Notes: a model not told the origin generated them from the letters alone. Numbered from the stretch's first letter, positions 33,718-43,256 are shown. The stretch is 64,000 bases of DNA from Pseudomonas donghuensis (GCF_000259195.1 NZ_JH650767.1:115694-179693), one strand, 5' to 3'. A program made the numbers and translations.

Positions 33718-35010
33718 TCAGTGAGCCGCAAGGATCTTGCCGCGGCATTCACCGAAGCCGATCGAGGCCACGCCATCGCGCTTGCAACGGGCGCGCAGGA
33801 TGATCTCGTCACCGTCTTCGAGGAACTTGCGCACCTCGCCCGACGCCAGTTCGACCGGCTCCTTACCGCCCTGGGTGATTTCCAGCAGGCTGCCGAACTG
33901 GCCCGGCTGGGCACCGGACAGGGTGCCGGAACCGAACAGGTCGCCCGGCTGCAGCTGGCAACCGTTGACGCTGTGGTGGGCAACCATCTGCGCCACGGTC
34001 CAGTACATGCTCAGGGTGTTGCTCAGGGTCAGGCGATGGGCCGGCAGCTTCTGCTCGCGCATGCGCTCGGTCAGCAGCAGCACTTCCAGCTCGATATCGA
34101 AGGCGCCGTTGGCCTGGTCGCGCTTGTCGAGCAGGTACGGCAGTGGCTGCGGATCACCTTCCGGGCGCGCCGGCTGGGCGCAGCGGAACGGTTCCAGGGC
34201 TTCGGCGGTGACCACCCACGGAGAAATGGTCGAGATGAAGCTCTTGGACAGGAACGGACCCAACGGCTGGTATTCCCAGGCCTGGATATCGCGTGCCGAC
34301 CAGTCGTTGAGCAGGCAGAAGCCGGCGATGTGTTCAGCGGCTTCGGCGACCGGGATCGAATCGCCCATGTCGTTGCCCTGGCCGATCCAGATGCCCAGCT
34401 CCAGCTCGTAATCCAGGCGCGCGCACGGGCCGAAGCTCGGTTCGCTCTGGCCGGCGGGCAGGGTCTGGCCTTTTGGCCGGCGCACGTCGGTACCGGACGG
34501 GCGAATGGTCGACGCGCGGCCGTGGTAGCCGATCGGCACGTGCTTGTAGTTGGGCAGCAGCGGGTTATCGGGGCGGAACAGCTTGCCGACATTCTTGGCG
34601 TGTTCGATGCCGACATAGAAGTCGGTGTAGTCGCCGATACGCGCCGGCAGGTGCAGTTGGCACTCGCTGGCCGGATACAGCAGCGGCTTGAGCGCGGCCT
34701 GGTGCTCGCTGTGCTCGCCGAGCAACTCCAGCAGGCGTTCACGCAGGGCGACACGCGCACTACGGCCGAGGGCGAAGAAAGCGTTCAGCGCACCGCCGCG
34801 GGTGGCTTCAACCGCAGCGCGTGCCTGGCCGTCGAACAGACCGGCAGCCAGCACGGCTTCCAGGTCGAGAATGGCATCACCGATAGCCACGCCACAGCGC
34901 GGCGCCTGGTCCTTGCGGCTGAAGATCCCCAGAGGCAGGTTCTGCAGCGGGAAGTCGCCGTGGCCGTTGGCGTGTTCGACCCAACTGCGGGCAAGGGCGG
35001 ACTGATTCAT
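33718..35010 (-). CDS. fahA: Fumarylacetoacetase
   Basis: A 430-residue hydrolase (HmgB) that splits fumarylacetoacetate to fumarate and acetoacetate. DYTDFYVGIEHAKNVGKLFR and VPIGYHGRASTIRPSGTDV are the conserved active-site and metal-binding segments. LDYELELGIWIGQGNDMG and CLLNDWSARDIQAWEYQPLG follow. Three bases after hmgA. Confidence 0.97.
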   Translation of the reverse strand: MNQSALARSWVEHANGHGDFPLQNLPLGIFSRKDQAPRCGVAIGDAILDLEAVLAAGLFDGQARAAVEATRGGALNAFFALGRSARVALRERLLELLGEHSEHQAALKPLLYPASECQLHLPARIGDYTDFYVGIEHAKNVGKLFRPDNPLLPNYKHVPIGYHGRASTIRPSGTDVRRPKGQTLPAGQSEPSFGPCARLDYELELGIWIGQGNDMGDSIPVAEAAEHIAGFCLLNDWSARDIQAWEYQPLGPFLSKSFISTISPWVVTAEALEPFRCAQPARPEGDPQPLPYLLDKRDQANGAFDIELEVLLLTERMREQKLPAHRLTLSNTLSMYWTVAQMVAHHSVNGCQLQPGDLFGSGTLSGAQPGQFGSLLEITQGGKEPVELASGEVRKFLEDGDEIILRARCKRDGVASIGFGECRGKILAAH

Positions 35011-35013
35011 GGG

Positions 35014-36315
35014 TTATCTCCGATTCGGGGTAAAGGTGCTCGGCAACGAGGCCCAGCAACTATCGTAGTCGGCCTGCAATTGCGGGCATTCGAGCGCATG
35101 ACGGCTCGGGCGCAGCACCTGGCTGGTCTCGAACATGAAGGCCATGGTGTTGTCGATCTTGTTCGGTGCAAGCTCCACGGCAATGGCCTTGCTGCAGGTC
35201 TCGGCATCCGGGCCATGGGCGCTCATGCAGCTGTGCAGCGAAGCGCCGCCGGGCAGGAAGCCTTCGGCCTTGGCGTCGTACTCGCCCTTGATCAGGCCCA
35301 TGAACTCGTTCATCAGGTTGCGGTGGAACCACGGCGGACGGAAGGTGTTCTCGGCCACCATCCAGCGCGGCGGGAAAATCACGAAGTCGAGGTTGGCCAT
35401 GCCTGGCACGCTGGTCGGCGAGGTCAGCACGGTGAAGATCGAAGGGTCCGGGTGGTCGAAGCTGACCGTGCCGATGGTGTTGAAGCGGCGCAGGTCATAT
35501 TTGTACGGCACGTTGTTGCCGTGCCAGGCGACCACGTCCAGTGGCGAGTGGTTGAGTTGGCAGCCCCACAACTCACCGAGGAATTTCTGCACCAACTGCA
35601 CCGGGCCGTCGATTTCTTCGTAATGGGCCACCGGCGCCAGAAAATCGCGCGGGTTGGCCAGGCCGTTGCTGCCGATCGGCCCCAGGTCCGGGATGCGCAG
35701 CGGCGCACCATGGTTTTCGGCCAGATAACCACGGGCCTGGGCGTCGAGCAGTTCGACGCGGAACTTCAGGCCACGGGGCAGTACCGCGATCTCCAGCGGC
35801 TCGACGTCCAGCACGCCCAGCTCGGTGACGATGCGCAGGCGGCCCTGCTCCGGCACCAGCAGCAATTCGCCGTCGGCGTTGAAGAACACCCGTTCCATGG
35901 AGCGGTTGGCGCAATAGGTATAGATGCTGATGCCCGCCGGTTTTTCACCCGCCGAGTTGGCCGCCATGGCCACCCAACCGTCAATGAAGTCGGTCGCGTC
36001 GCTCGGGATCGGCTGTGGGCTCCAGCGCAGGCGATTGGGCGTCACCGAGCCCAGCGGACCACCGGCCAGTTGACGCTCCAGGCGCTCGAAGCGCGGGTGC
36101 AGGGCCGAAGGGCGAATGCGGTACATCCAGGTGCGGCGCAACTCGCTGCGGGCCATGGTGAAGGCGGTACCGGAAAACAGTTCGGCATACAGGCCGTACG
36201 GGGCTTTTTGCGGCGAGTTCTGCCCGACAGGCAGGGCGCCAGGCAAGGCTTCGCTGGCGAATTCGTTGCCGAAGCCGCTCTGGTAGCCGAGGACAGGGGT
36301 GTTATCGAGGTTCAT
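35014..36315 (-). CDS. hmgA: Homogentisate 1,2-dioxygenase
   Basis: A 433-residue iron-dependent ring-cleaving dioxygenase that opens homogentisate to maleylacetoacetate. [20 protein letters not shown] at the N-terminus, the central [20 protein letters not shown] and the iron-binding region with [20 protein letters not shown] and [20 protein letters not shown] are the family hallmarks. First gene of the operon, divergent from hmgR with an operator palindrome between them. Confidence 0.98.
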   Translation of the reverse strand: MNLDNTPVLGYQSGFGNEFASEALPGALPVGQNSPQKAPYGLYAELFSGTAFTMARSELRRTWMYRIRPSALHPRFERLERQLAGGPLGSVTPNRLRWSPQPIPSDATDFIDGWVAMAANSAGEKPAGISIYTYCANRSMERVFFNADGELLLVPEQGRLRIVTELGVLDVEPLEIAVLPRGLKFRVELLDAQARGYLAENHGAPLRIPDLGPIGSNGLANPRDFLAPVAHYEEIDGPVQLVQKFLGELWGCQLNHSPLDVVAWHGNNVPYKYDLRRFNTIGTVSFDHPDPSIFTVLTSPTSVPGMANLDFVIFPPRWMVAENTFRPPWFHRNLMNEFMGLIKGEYDAKAEGFLPGGASLHSCMSAHGPDAETCSKAIAVELAPNKIDNTMAFMFETSQVLRPSRHALECPQLQADYDSCWASLPSTFTPNRR

Positions 36316-36400
36316 CGAGCCTCCGGGCCCAGTGCAGGCCGGTCAATGGCAGTTGGCTGCAGGCCTTGAAGGGGTGGCAGCGCTTCTGCGTTATTTTTAT

Positions 36401-36426
36401 CGTAATTACATTACGCATAACGTAAT
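36401..36426. promoter_or_regulatory. HmgR operator between hmgA and hmgR
   Basis: CGTAATTACATTACG (36401-36415) is a palindrome of CGTAAT arms around TAC, with a further half-site CGTAAT at 36421-36426. It lies in the divergent promoter region. HmgR of P. putida is known to bind a palindrome here and to release it with homogentisate. Confidence 0.7.
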
Positions 36427-36488
36427 TTGATTGACGAAGACCGTCAAGCTATAAAGACGCCCACTGAACTCCCCGGATCGACTCCACC

Positions 36489-37280
36489 ATGGCCAAAGCC
36501 AGCTCCCCCGCCGACAGCTCCGGCAAACAGAAGGTCCGCTCGGCCGAGGTCGGTACCGACATCCTCAAGGCCCTGGCGCAGTTGTCGCCGTCCACCTCGC
36601 TGTCGCGCCTGGCCGAGCATGTGGACATGCCGGCGAGCAAGGTCCACCGTTACCTGCAGGCGCTGATTGCCAGCGGTTTTGCCGAGCAGAACCCGGCCAC
36701 CAACCACTACGGCCTGGGCCGCGAAGCCTTGCGCGTGGGCCTGGCCGCGCTGGGCGGGATGGACGTATTGAAAGAGGCGGCGCTGCCGCTGTCGCAACTG
36801 CGCGATGAGCTTAACGAAAGCTGCTTCATTGCCGTATGGGGCAACCAGGGCGCAACCGTGGTCAATATCGAGCCGGCGGTACGTGCGGTCACCGTAGTCA
36901 CCCAGATCGGTTCGGTACTGCCCTTGCTCACCTCCTCGACGGGCCTGGTGTTCGGCGCCTACCTGCCAGAGCGTGAAACCATCGAACTGCGCGAGCAGGA
37001 ACTGGCCACTTCTGGACACCGCTTCAGCGACTACGAAACCTTGTTCGCCACGATCCGCCAGCGCGGCCTGCACCATGTCCATGGCCTGCTGATGCCGGGC
37101 GTCGATGCACTGTCGGCGCCGGTGTTCAACGCGGTCGGCAAGATTGCCGCGGTGCTGACCGTGGTCGGCCCGACCTCCATCTTCCATGCCGACGAGCAGG
37201 GGCCGGCAGCGCAACGGCTGTTGGCTGCGGCGAAGCTGATCAGTTGGCGTATGGGGTATGAGGAAGCGCCTGCGGGATAA
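36489..37280 (+). CDS. hmgR: IclR-family repressor of the homogentisate operon
   Basis: A 263-residue IclR regulator. The N-terminal winged helix has SLSRLAEHVDMPASKVHRYL and ASGFAEQNPATNHYGLGREA. The effector domain contains PLLTSSTGLVFGAYLPE and VPVFNAVGKIAAVLTVVG-like strands. Being divergent from hmgA with a palindrome between them fits HmgR, which represses hmgABC until homogentisate binds. Confidence 0.93.
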   Translation: MAKASSPADSSGKQKVRSAEVGTDILKALAQLSPSTSLSRLAEHVDMPASKVHRYLQALIASGFAEQNPATNHYGLGREALRVGLAALGGMDVLKEAALPLSQLRDELNESCFIAVWGNQGATVVNIEPAVRAVTVVTQIGSVLPLLTSSTGLVFGAYLPERETIELREQELATSGHRFSDYETLFATIRQRGLHHVHGLLMPGVDALSAPVFNAVGKIAAVLTVVGPTSIFHADEQGPAAQRLLAAAKLISWRMGYEEAPAG

Positions 37281-37338
37281 ACTTGTTTACACACGATCAC
37301 AGTCTTTCATCAAGCCAGCGCTTAATCTGACCACCGGG

Positions 37339-37363
37339 CACTGTTACTAGAGTTGTAACAGTG
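37339..37363. repeat. Perfect inverted repeat in the hmgR downstream gap
   Basis: CACTGTTAC (37339-37347) and GTAACAGTG (37355-37363) are perfect 9-base arms around TAGAGTT. It looks like an operator, since no U-tract follows. It sits just before the candidate small RNA. Confidence 0.5.
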
Positions 37364-37384
37364 AATGTCACAATCGGCTATTTT

Positions 37385-37578
37385 TCCTCACCGATCAGCG
37401 GCTTATCCTGAACGCACTTACACAGCAGCAGGCAACGCCCCAAGCCAGCTGTCTATTCCGGGCCTTTGCGGCGTGAACACCCCGCCCCCGCGACCTGTAA
37501 GCCCAGGTTCACCGACGTTGATTTTGAAGCTCCTTGATCTGCGTCTTACTTGGCCGCTGCACTGCAGCGGCCTTTTTT
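37385..37578 (+). ncRNA. Candidate small RNA ending at a strong terminator
   Basis: The 309-base gap between hmgR and the next gene carries no protein-coding frame of note, but it ends in an intrinsic terminator on the plus strand whose neighbouring gene is convergent. hmgR is about 270 bases away. A TATTTT element near 37379 could be a -10. This suggests a separate short transcript or a long hmgR 3' end. The start is a guess. Confidence 0.35.
37552..37578 (+). terminator. Intrinsic terminator
   Basis: GGCCGCTGCA and TGCAGCGGCC form a ten-base stem with a minimal loop followed by six T. It ends a plus-strand transcript, either hmgR with a long 3' end or a small RNA. Confidence 0.8.
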
Positions 37579-37589
37579 ATGCCCGTGAT

Positions 37590-37943
37590 TCAATCGCCAT
37601 CGGCGTCGTCAAAGTGAAATCGGTGCAACAATCGGTGAGCGATGGGCGCCAGGATCAGGCCGATGCTGGCGACGAACACCAATCCCACATAAAGCCCGTA
37701 ACCGGCGAAGAACAACTTGCCGCCGATGGACTCGGGGAGGATTACCGGCCCCACTCCGCCGAGCAGCAAGGTGGCATTGAACAGCGCATCATGCCAAGGC
37801 ACCTGCGGCTCGAAATACAGATGCCCGACCACACCAAACAGAATCGAGCCAATCAGCAACAGGCAGGCTGCGAAGCCGTGCCACATCAGGCGGTAGCCAA
37901 ACTGTCGGGTAGAGATGACAGCATCCGTTCTGGATTCGTACAT
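37590..37943 (-). CDS. Small uncharacterised membrane protein
   Basis: A 117-residue protein with three hydrophobic segments: FAACLLLIGSILFGVVGHLY, ATLLLGGVGPVILPE and FAGYGLYVGLVFVASIGLIL. The loop ending in LPESIGGKLFFAGYG and the C-terminal HRLLHRFHFD look like the pore-loop-deficient part of a two-helix channel, but no function is certain. CAGGAG lies before the ATG at 37943. Confidence 0.7.
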   Translation of the reverse strand: MYESRTDAVISTRQFGYRLMWHGFAACLLLIGSILFGVVGHLYFEPQVPWHDALFNATLLLGGVGPVILPESIGGKLFFAGYGLYVGLVFVASIGLILAPIAHRLLHRFHFDDADGD

Positions 37944-38018
37944 CCACTGTGCTCCTGCAACCTGGGTGGCCGTCCAGCATAGGCAACTTCAGCCGACGAC
38001 CACAACCTTGGGGCAGGT

Positions 38019-38927
38019 TCAGCCCTGTGGATACTTCTGCAAATTGGCCATCATCTGCTGTAAGGCTTGCAGGCTGTCTTGCGGGTGCACAGCGTTGTCG
38101 AAGTCGCCGATCTGCTGCCAGTTCGCCGCAATATCTTCGGGTGAAAAGCCCTCGCGCGGGTCAAAACCGACACCCAGGCTGCGCTCCCAGCGCACCTTGC
38201 CGACCCAGCCACCGCCCACTTCGTAGAGGCCGCCGCTGTCCTGGCAATCGTCACTGCCCAGGTACACCACCAGCGGGCTGACCAGTTCCGGCTTGAGCTG
38301 TTCGAACACCTGTGAAGGAATCAGCCCTTCGGTCATGCGCGTACCGCCGGTGGGGGCAATGGCGTTGACCAGGATGCCGTGCTTGCGCCCTTCGATGGCC
38401 AGGGTGCGGGTCAGGCCATACAAGCCGAGCTTGGCCGCACCATAGTTGGCCTGGCCGAAGTTGCCATAGATCCCCGAGGTCGAGGCAGTGAAGATCACCC
38501 GTCCCCAGTTCTGCTCGCGCAGGTGCGGCCAGGCGGCGCGGGTGACCTTGTAGGCACCTTCGAGGTGCACCTGGTAAACCTGCTCCCAGTCACTGTCCTC
38601 CATCTTGTGGAAGGTCTTGTCACGCAGGATACCGGCGTTGTTGATCACCACATCGACCCGACCGAAGCTGTCCAGGGCCTGTTCGACAATGCGCTGGCCA
38701 TCGGTGACCGAGTCATGGTTGGCAACCGCAGTGCCGCCGGCTTCGCGAATCTGCGCCACCACCCGGTCGGCGGCCGAGACGCTGGCGCCTTCGCCATGGG
38801 TCGAGCCGCCCAGGTCGTTGACCACCACCCTGGCGCCATGCCGGGCGAACAGCAGGGCATGGGCGCGGCCCAGGCCACCGCCGGCTCCGGTGACAATCAC
38901 CACTTTTTCGTCCAAGCGAATCGTCAT
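38019..38927 (-). CDS. Short-chain dehydrogenase, MFE-2-like 3-hydroxyacyl-CoA dehydrogenase type
   Basis: A 302-residue SDR. VVIVTGAGGGLGRAHALLFA binds NAD; ASTSGIYGNFGQANYGAAKL contains the catalytic Ser, Tyr and Lys (YGAAK). The insertion VVNDLGGSTHGEGASVSAAD is characteristic of the peroxisomal multifunctional enzyme type 2 (D-3-hydroxyacyl-CoA dehydrogenase) branch. GGAG sits eight bases before the ATG at 38927 but only two before the ATG at 38933, so 38927 is chosen. The substrate may be a 3-hydroxyacyl-CoA; unproven. Confidence 0.85.
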   Translation of the reverse strand: MTIRLDEKVVIVTGAGGGLGRAHALLFARHGARVVVNDLGGSTHGEGASVSAADRVVAQIREAGGTAVANHDSVTDGQRIVEQALDSFGRVDVVINNAGILRDKTFHKMEDSDWEQVYQVHLEGAYKVTRAAWPHLREQNWGRVIFTASTSGIYGNFGQANYGAAKLGLYGLTRTLAIEGRKHGILVNAIAPTGGTRMTEGLIPSQVFEQLKPELVSPLVVYLGSDDCQDSGGLYEVGGGWVGKVRWERSLGVGFDPREGFSPEDIAANWQQIGDFDNAVHPQDSLQALQQMMANLQKYPQG

Positions 38928-39056
38928 GCTCATTTCTCCAGCAGAACAAGGGAGGGATGCCCGAGTGTCGGCCAGCACTGGCTGGCACACAATCAAGCGG
39001 GCAGACGCTGAATGGCAGGCGATAAGGCCGGGCGATAATTGCGCACACCTGGCCGC

Positions 39057-39962
39057 TCAGGACCAGGCGACCTTCTGCGGCATATTCACCAGGGGTTGCT
39101 CGCGAAACGCCAGGTAATGGCGCAGCACCTGTACCGGTGCTTCGGTATGCGGATAGTGGCCGATGCCCTGGAGCATCACGGTGTCGGCGTTGGGCACCAG
39201 CTCCTGGTAGCGCTCAACCATGTGTGCGCCGGAAATCGGATCGACCGCGCCGTTGATCAGCCGCAGCGGCACGCCTTCGGCCTGCAACGCCCCGACCCAG
39301 CGCTCACGATGGGCAACCCGTTCGGGCAGGTAAGTGATCAGCTTGTGCAGGATTCGTGTACCGCGGTTGGAAGCGACAAGGCTCCAGTAATCGTCCAGTG
39401 CGCTTTCACTGGGATGGGTGCAGGGGCCGTAGATCTGGGTCACGTTGCGCACCAGGTCGTCTCGCCCGAACGAACGCCCCACCAACCAACCCAGGCGGCT
39501 GAGCAGCAGTTTCTGGATCAGCAGCGGCCGATGACGCTCGGGAAACAGGCCGCCATTGAGGAATACGCAACTGGCGATTTGCGCACGGCCCTCATGGTGG
39601 CGGGCGAGCAATTCCTGGGCGACGCTGCCGCCATAGTCATGCCCGAGCAAATGCACCGGCTGCTCGACCTGCAGGTGCGCCAGCAGCGCCTGCAGCAAGT
39701 CGGCCTGCTCCAGCAGGCTGTAGTCGTGAGACAGCGGCTTGGCCGAATCGCCAAAGCCAAGCATGTCACAGGCAATCACCCGAAAACGCTGGGTCAGGGG
39801 GGCCCAGAGGTAATGCCAGTCCCAGCTGGCGGTGGGAAAGCCATGGATGAGCAGGAGCGGTTCGCCCTGCCCTGCGCTCCAGTAGCGGATGGCCAGGCCA
39901 CGGAAGGAGAAATTCAAGCCCCGGGTCCGCCAGACGCACAATGGAATCTCGGCCAAAGGCAT
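39057..39962 (-). CDS. Alpha/beta-hydrolase, epoxide hydrolase or haloalkane dehalogenase-like
   Basis: A 301-residue alpha/beta hydrolase. LLLIHGFPTASWDWHYLWAP holds the oxyanion HG motif. HLLGHDYGGSVAQELLAR gives an aspartate nucleophile (GHDYGG) as in epoxide hydrolases and dehalogenases rather than a serine. LINGAVDPISGAHMVERY and GIGHYPHTEAPVQVL give the acid and catalytic His. ATG at 39962 starts the family region. Physiological substrate unknown. Confidence 0.83.
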   Translation of the reverse strand: MPLAEIPLCVWRTRGLNFSFRGLAIRYWSAGQGEPLLLIHGFPTASWDWHYLWAPLTQRFRVIACDMLGFGDSAKPLSHDYSLLEQADLLQALLAHLQVEQPVHLLGHDYGGSVAQELLARHHEGRAQIASCVFLNGGLFPERHRPLLIQKLLLSRLGWLVGRSFGRDDLVRNVTQIYGPCTHPSESALDDYWSLVASNRGTRILHKLITYLPERVAHRERWVGALQAEGVPLRLINGAVDPISGAHMVERYQELVPNADTVMLQGIGHYPHTEAPVQVLRHYLAFREQPLVNMPQKVAWS

Positions 39963-40149
39963 CACAGTGGTCCCGGTAGGTTGTAGCTGTTCGTGTTGGG
40001 CAAGGCATCGGCTGCGATCATTGCAATCACCTCGGCACATTCGTGTGCTCTACTGACTCAACAGTCTAGTCAGGCAGGCCCGTGCCGAGAGTTGCGTTGG
40101 CAGCCAGCTTATTGACCTTGGGAGTCAGCGCGCAAAATAGCGTGGTGAA

Positions 40150-40836
40150 TCACAGCAGCAAGGTCAGCAACGGCGCGGCAAACAGGTTGAGCAAACCGGT
40201 CAGGACCATGACCAGGCCGGCCACCGAGCCCTCCTCGCCACCCACTTCATGGGCGCGGCTGACGCCCGCTCCGTGAGCGCCGACACCAAACAGCGCGCCA
40301 CGGGCCAATGGCGTGCGCAGCGGCAGGTACTTGAGCAGCACGCCCCCCAACATCGCCCCCAATACACCGGTAAACATCACGAATACGGCGGTGAGCTCCG
40401 GCACACCGCCCAGGTCCTTGGCCAGCGGCATGGCAAAGGGCGTGGTGATCGAGCGCGGCACCAGCGACAGACTGACCGAGCTGTCCAGTGCCAGCAGGTG
40501 CGCCAGGCCCCAGGAGCTGCCGATCGACGCCGCGCTGCCCATCAGCATACCCAGGGTCAGGGCCGGCCAGTGGCGGGCGAGCAAGGCGCGCTGTTGCCAG
40601 ATCGGTACGGCAAAGGCCACGGTCACCGGGCCCAGCACCGTCATCAGCCAATGGGTATTGCGCGCATACTCGGCGTAGGCGGTATGCAACGGCACGGCAA
40701 TCGCCAACAGCACTGCCGGCACCAGAATCAATGGCGACAGCAGGTAGCGCCCGGTGCGCCGGTACAACCAGCGGCTGCCCAGATAGGCCAACAGGGTAAT
40801 GAGCAGCCAGAACAGCGGCATCGGCTCAAGCGTCAT
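40150..40836 (-). CDS. lrgB: LrgB/CidB-family membrane protein
   Basis: A 228-residue protein with about six helices, of the LrgB/CidB family linked to murein hydrolase control and pyruvate or small-acid export. PIWQQRALLARHWPALTLGM, SLVPRSITTPFAMPLAKDLG and GVGAHGAGVSRAHEVGGEEG are the conserved family blocks. Its start overlaps the lrgA stop by 11 bases. Transcribed with lrgA, with a LysR gene divergent. Confidence 0.88.
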   Translation of the reverse strand: MTLEPMPLFWLLITLLAYLGSRWLYRRTGRYLLSPLILVPAVLLAIAVPLHTAYAEYARNTHWLMTVLGPVTVAFAVPIWQQRALLARHWPALTLGMLMGSAASIGSSWGLAHLLALDSSVSLSLVPRSITTPFAMPLAKDLGGVPELTAVFVMFTGVLGAMLGGVLLKYLPLRTPLARGALFGVGAHGAGVSRAHEVGGEEGSVAGLVMVLTGLLNLFAAPLLTLLL

Positions 40837-41212
40837 GGCGCAGCCTCCAGCGGCAGACCCACTCCACGGTTACCGCCGTAACCACCATTACCAGCAAGGT
40901 ACTCACGCCGATCACCAGCAAGATCCGCCAGCCTTCATCGCGCAACAGGCTGCCATAATCGAGCAGGCTCATCAGCGCCGGAATGAAAAACAACAGCATC
41001 TCGGCCATCAGTACCCCGGCACCCAGCTGCAACATGGCCGGCTTGAGCACGCCGGCGGCGAACAACAGCAACAGCAGGGCCAGGCCAATGACCCCACCTG
41101 GAATCGGCCAGGCCAACCAGGCGGCCAGCACACCACCGACCTTATAAAGAGCCAGCAACACCGCCAGCTCGGCGAGCAGGCGGACAAATCGGTTAAACGC
41201 AGGGGGTTTCAT
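40826..41212 (-). CDS. lrgA: LrgA/CidA-family holin-like protein
   Basis: A 128-residue holin-like membrane protein with four helices. WPIPGGVIGLALLLLLFA and LMAEMLLFFIPALMSLLDYG are the LrgA/CidA signature. GAGGACC lies before the ATG. It is first in the lrgA-lrgB pair and is divergent from the LysR gene at 41309, which is the likely regulator. Confidence 0.88.
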   Translation of the reverse strand: MKPPAFNRFVRLLAELAVLLALYKVGGVLAAWLAWPIPGGVIGLALLLLLFAAGVLKPAMLQLGAGVLMAEMLLFFIPALMSLLDYGSLLRDEGWRILLVIGVSTLLVMVVTAVTVEWVCRWRLRHDA

Positions 41213-41308
41213 CGCGGGGGTCCTCTCAGGCCTTCATTTTAAAAGCCCGCTCCCCACGCCAAAAGCGAATTGTTAGACTGCCAGCTATTCCAGATTGGAA
41301 TTGCGCGA

Positions 41309-42196
41309 ATGGAATTCAAACAGCTACGCAGTTTTCTCGAAGTGGTGCACCGCGGCGGTTTTACCCAGGCCGCGCTGACCTTGCACATCAGCCAGTCCGC
41401 AGTGAGCAAGCAGGTCGCGCAACTGGAGCAGGATCTTGGCGTTGCGCTGCTTGAGCGCCAAGGCTCGCAATTGCACCTGACCGCCGCCGGTAAAATTGTT
41501 CTGGAACGCGGCGAAGCCATGTTGCGCCTGCGCCAGGAGCTGCTCAGCGAACTGGATGACCTCAGCCAGCTGACACGCGGCGAGCTGCGCCTGGGCCTGC
41601 CGCTGCTGGGCAGCGATGCGCTGTTCGCCCGGTTGTTCGCCGAGTACCGGCGGCGCTACCCGAATATCAGCATCCAGCTGTTTGAAGGCGGCAGCCGCAG
41701 TGTCGAGCACGCCGTGCTCAGCGGCGAGCTGGAACTGGGCGGCAGCCTGACGCCAAACGACCCGGCCTTTGCCTACCAGCCGTTTTGCAACGAGCCCCTC
41801 GACGCCCTGCTGCCCACCGATCACCCGTTAGCGAACGCCGGCCAGGTCAGCCTGGCGCAACTGGCCGACACGCCGTTCCTGCTCTATCAGCGCAGTTTCG
41901 TGCTCAATGATCGTTTGCTCAGTGCCTGCCAGCAGCTGGGATTTACCCCGCGCGAAGGCGGGCGCAGTGGTCAGGCCGACTTTCTCGCCGCGCTGGTGGC
42001 GGCGGGCCAAGGGGTCGTACTGCTGCCCAGCGTGGTCGCCCGTGGCCTGGAGCGGCCGGGGGTGGTTCGCCTGTCACTGAGCGAACCGACGGACCTGCGC
42101 TGGGACATTGCCTTTATCTGGCGCCAGGGCGCCTACCTATCGCGTGCCGCCCAGGCCTGGCTGCAACTGCTGCGCGAGCAACCACAGCCGCAGTGA
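41309..42196 (+). CDS. LysR-family regulator, CidR-like
   Basis: A 295-residue LysR regulator. The N-terminal HTH reads QLRSFLEVVHRGGFTQAALT and HISQSAVSKQVAQLEQDLGV. The C-terminal effector-binding domain follows (GELRLGLPLLGSDALFARLF). Divergent from lrgAB, which fits a CidR-like activator. ATG at 41309 is the LysR-type start (MEFKQLRSF). Its stop directly abuts the convergent flavodoxin stop. Confidence 0.9.
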   Translation: MEFKQLRSFLEVVHRGGFTQAALTLHISQSAVSKQVAQLEQDLGVALLERQGSQLHLTAAGKIVLERGEAMLRLRQELLSELDDLSQLTRGELRLGLPLLGSDALFARLFAEYRRRYPNISIQLFEGGSRSVEHAVLSGELELGGSLTPNDPAFAYQPFCNEPLDALLPTDHPLANAGQVSLAQLADTPFLLYQRSFVLNDRLLSACQQLGFTPREGGRSGQADFLAALVAAGQGVVLLPSVVARGLERPGVVRLSLSEPTDLRWDIAFIWRQGAYLSRAAQAWLQLLREQPQPQ

Positions 42197-42652
42197 TCAG
42201 CCGCGCAGTTTTTCCACCAACTGGGCAATCCAGGGCTCGGCATCGGCTTCCGGGGTGACGGTTTCGCTGGCATCCAGGCGCAGCATCGGCAGCACTTCCT
42301 CCAGGCCCAGCTCGGCGAACAGTTCACGCAGTTGCTCGCCGCCACCACAGAACGTATCGCCATAGCTGGAATCGCCCAGGCCGATGACCGCGCCCTTGAG
42401 TCCACGCCACTCGGCGGGCAGCACGTCGCGAATGGCACTGTACAGCGGCATGATGTTGTCCGGCAGCTCGCCCATGCCAGTGGTCGAGGTCACGGCCAGG
42501 AATGCCTGCGGGGCAAAGCCCTGGATGTCCTGCAGGGTGGCCCGGTTCGCGTGCCAGGCCTCGAAACCTGCTTGTTTGAGCAACTTCTCGGCGTGCCGAG
42601 CAACTTCTTCGGCGGTGCCGTAGACCGAACCGGAAAGGATCGCGACTTTCAT
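42197..42652 (-). CDS. Flavodoxin, MioC-like
   Basis: A 151-residue FMN protein. ILSGSVYGTAEEVARHAEKL is the phosphate-binding loop of flavodoxins (S-G-S-V-Y-G-T-A-E), and TSTTGMGELPDNIMPLYSAI and VIGLGDSSYGDTFCGGGEQL follow. MioC-type flavodoxins donate electrons to, for example, biotin synthase. ATG at 42652. The neighbouring LOV photoreceptor also uses FMN. Confidence 0.88.
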   Translation of the reverse strand: MKVAILSGSVYGTAEEVARHAEKLLKQAGFEAWHANRATLQDIQGFAPQAFLAVTSTTGMGELPDNIMPLYSAIRDVLPAEWRGLKGAVIGLGDSSYGDTFCGGGEQLRELFAELGLEEVLPMLRLDASETVTPEADAEPWIAQLVEKLRG

Positions 42653-42794
42653 AGAGGTTTCCGAAACTGAGTAAAAACGTAGGATACTAGCATCCGGCAC
42701 TGGCAAAAGGCCTTATTCGGCAGCTGTACAGCGACGGTCAATCTACTAGAATCAGCCAGCATGCCCGATCTACAGCCCTTGCGGACCTAACAAG

Positions 42795-43256
42795 ATGATC
42801 AATGCCACATTGCTGCAGCGCATGATTGACGCCTCCAATGACGGGATCGTAGTGGCCGAACAGGAGGGCGACGACGACACCATCCTGATCTACGTGAACC
42901 CGGCCTTCGAGCGCTTGACCGGCTACGACGCCAACGAAATCCTCTACCGCGACTGCCGCTTCCTGCAGAACGACGATCGCGACCAAAGCGCCCGGGCACT
43001 GATCCGCCAGGCGATCAAGGATGGCCTGCCAAGCCGGGAAATCTTGCGTAACTACCGCAAGGACGGCAGCGCATTCTGGAACGAACTGTCGATCACCCCG
43101 GTGCTCAACGAGGCCGACAAGCGCAAGTATTTCATCGGTATCCAGAAAGACGTCAGCCGCCAGGTCGAAGCCGAACAGCGGGTGATCGCGCTTGAGCGCC
43201 AGCTGGCTGAAGCCCGTGCGCGCATCGCTGCGCTGGAAGCCGACCAACGGTCTTAA
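42795..43256 (+). CDS. Short LOV-domain blue-light photoreceptor (PpSB-LOV type)
   Basis: A 153-residue single LOV domain with short helical extensions. The photoactive cysteine is Cys54 in YRDCRFLQNDDRDQ, which forms the flavin adduct in blue light. IYVNPAFERLTGYDANEILY, REILRNYRKDGSAFWNELSI and YFIGIQKDVSRQVEAEQRVI complete the LOV core and the C-terminal Jalpha-like helix, matching P. putida PpSB1-LOV very closely. There is no output domain, so it must signal through a partner. A nearby MerR regulator of the LitR type is the obvious candidate. Confidence 0.93.
   Translation: MINATLLQRMIDASNDGIVVAEQEGDDDTILIYVNPAFERLTGYDANEILYRDCRFLQNDDRDQSARALIRQAIKDGLPSREILRNYRKDGSAFWNELSITPVLNEADKRKYFIGIQKDVSRQVEAEQRVIALERQLAEARARIAALEADQRS

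Noticed and set aside
33025..36369. A very long plus-strand open frame opposite the homogentisate operon
   Set aside because: It mirrors maiA, fahA and hmgA in GC-rich codon phase, has no recognisable domain and no ribosome binding site; it is a shadow of the real genes.
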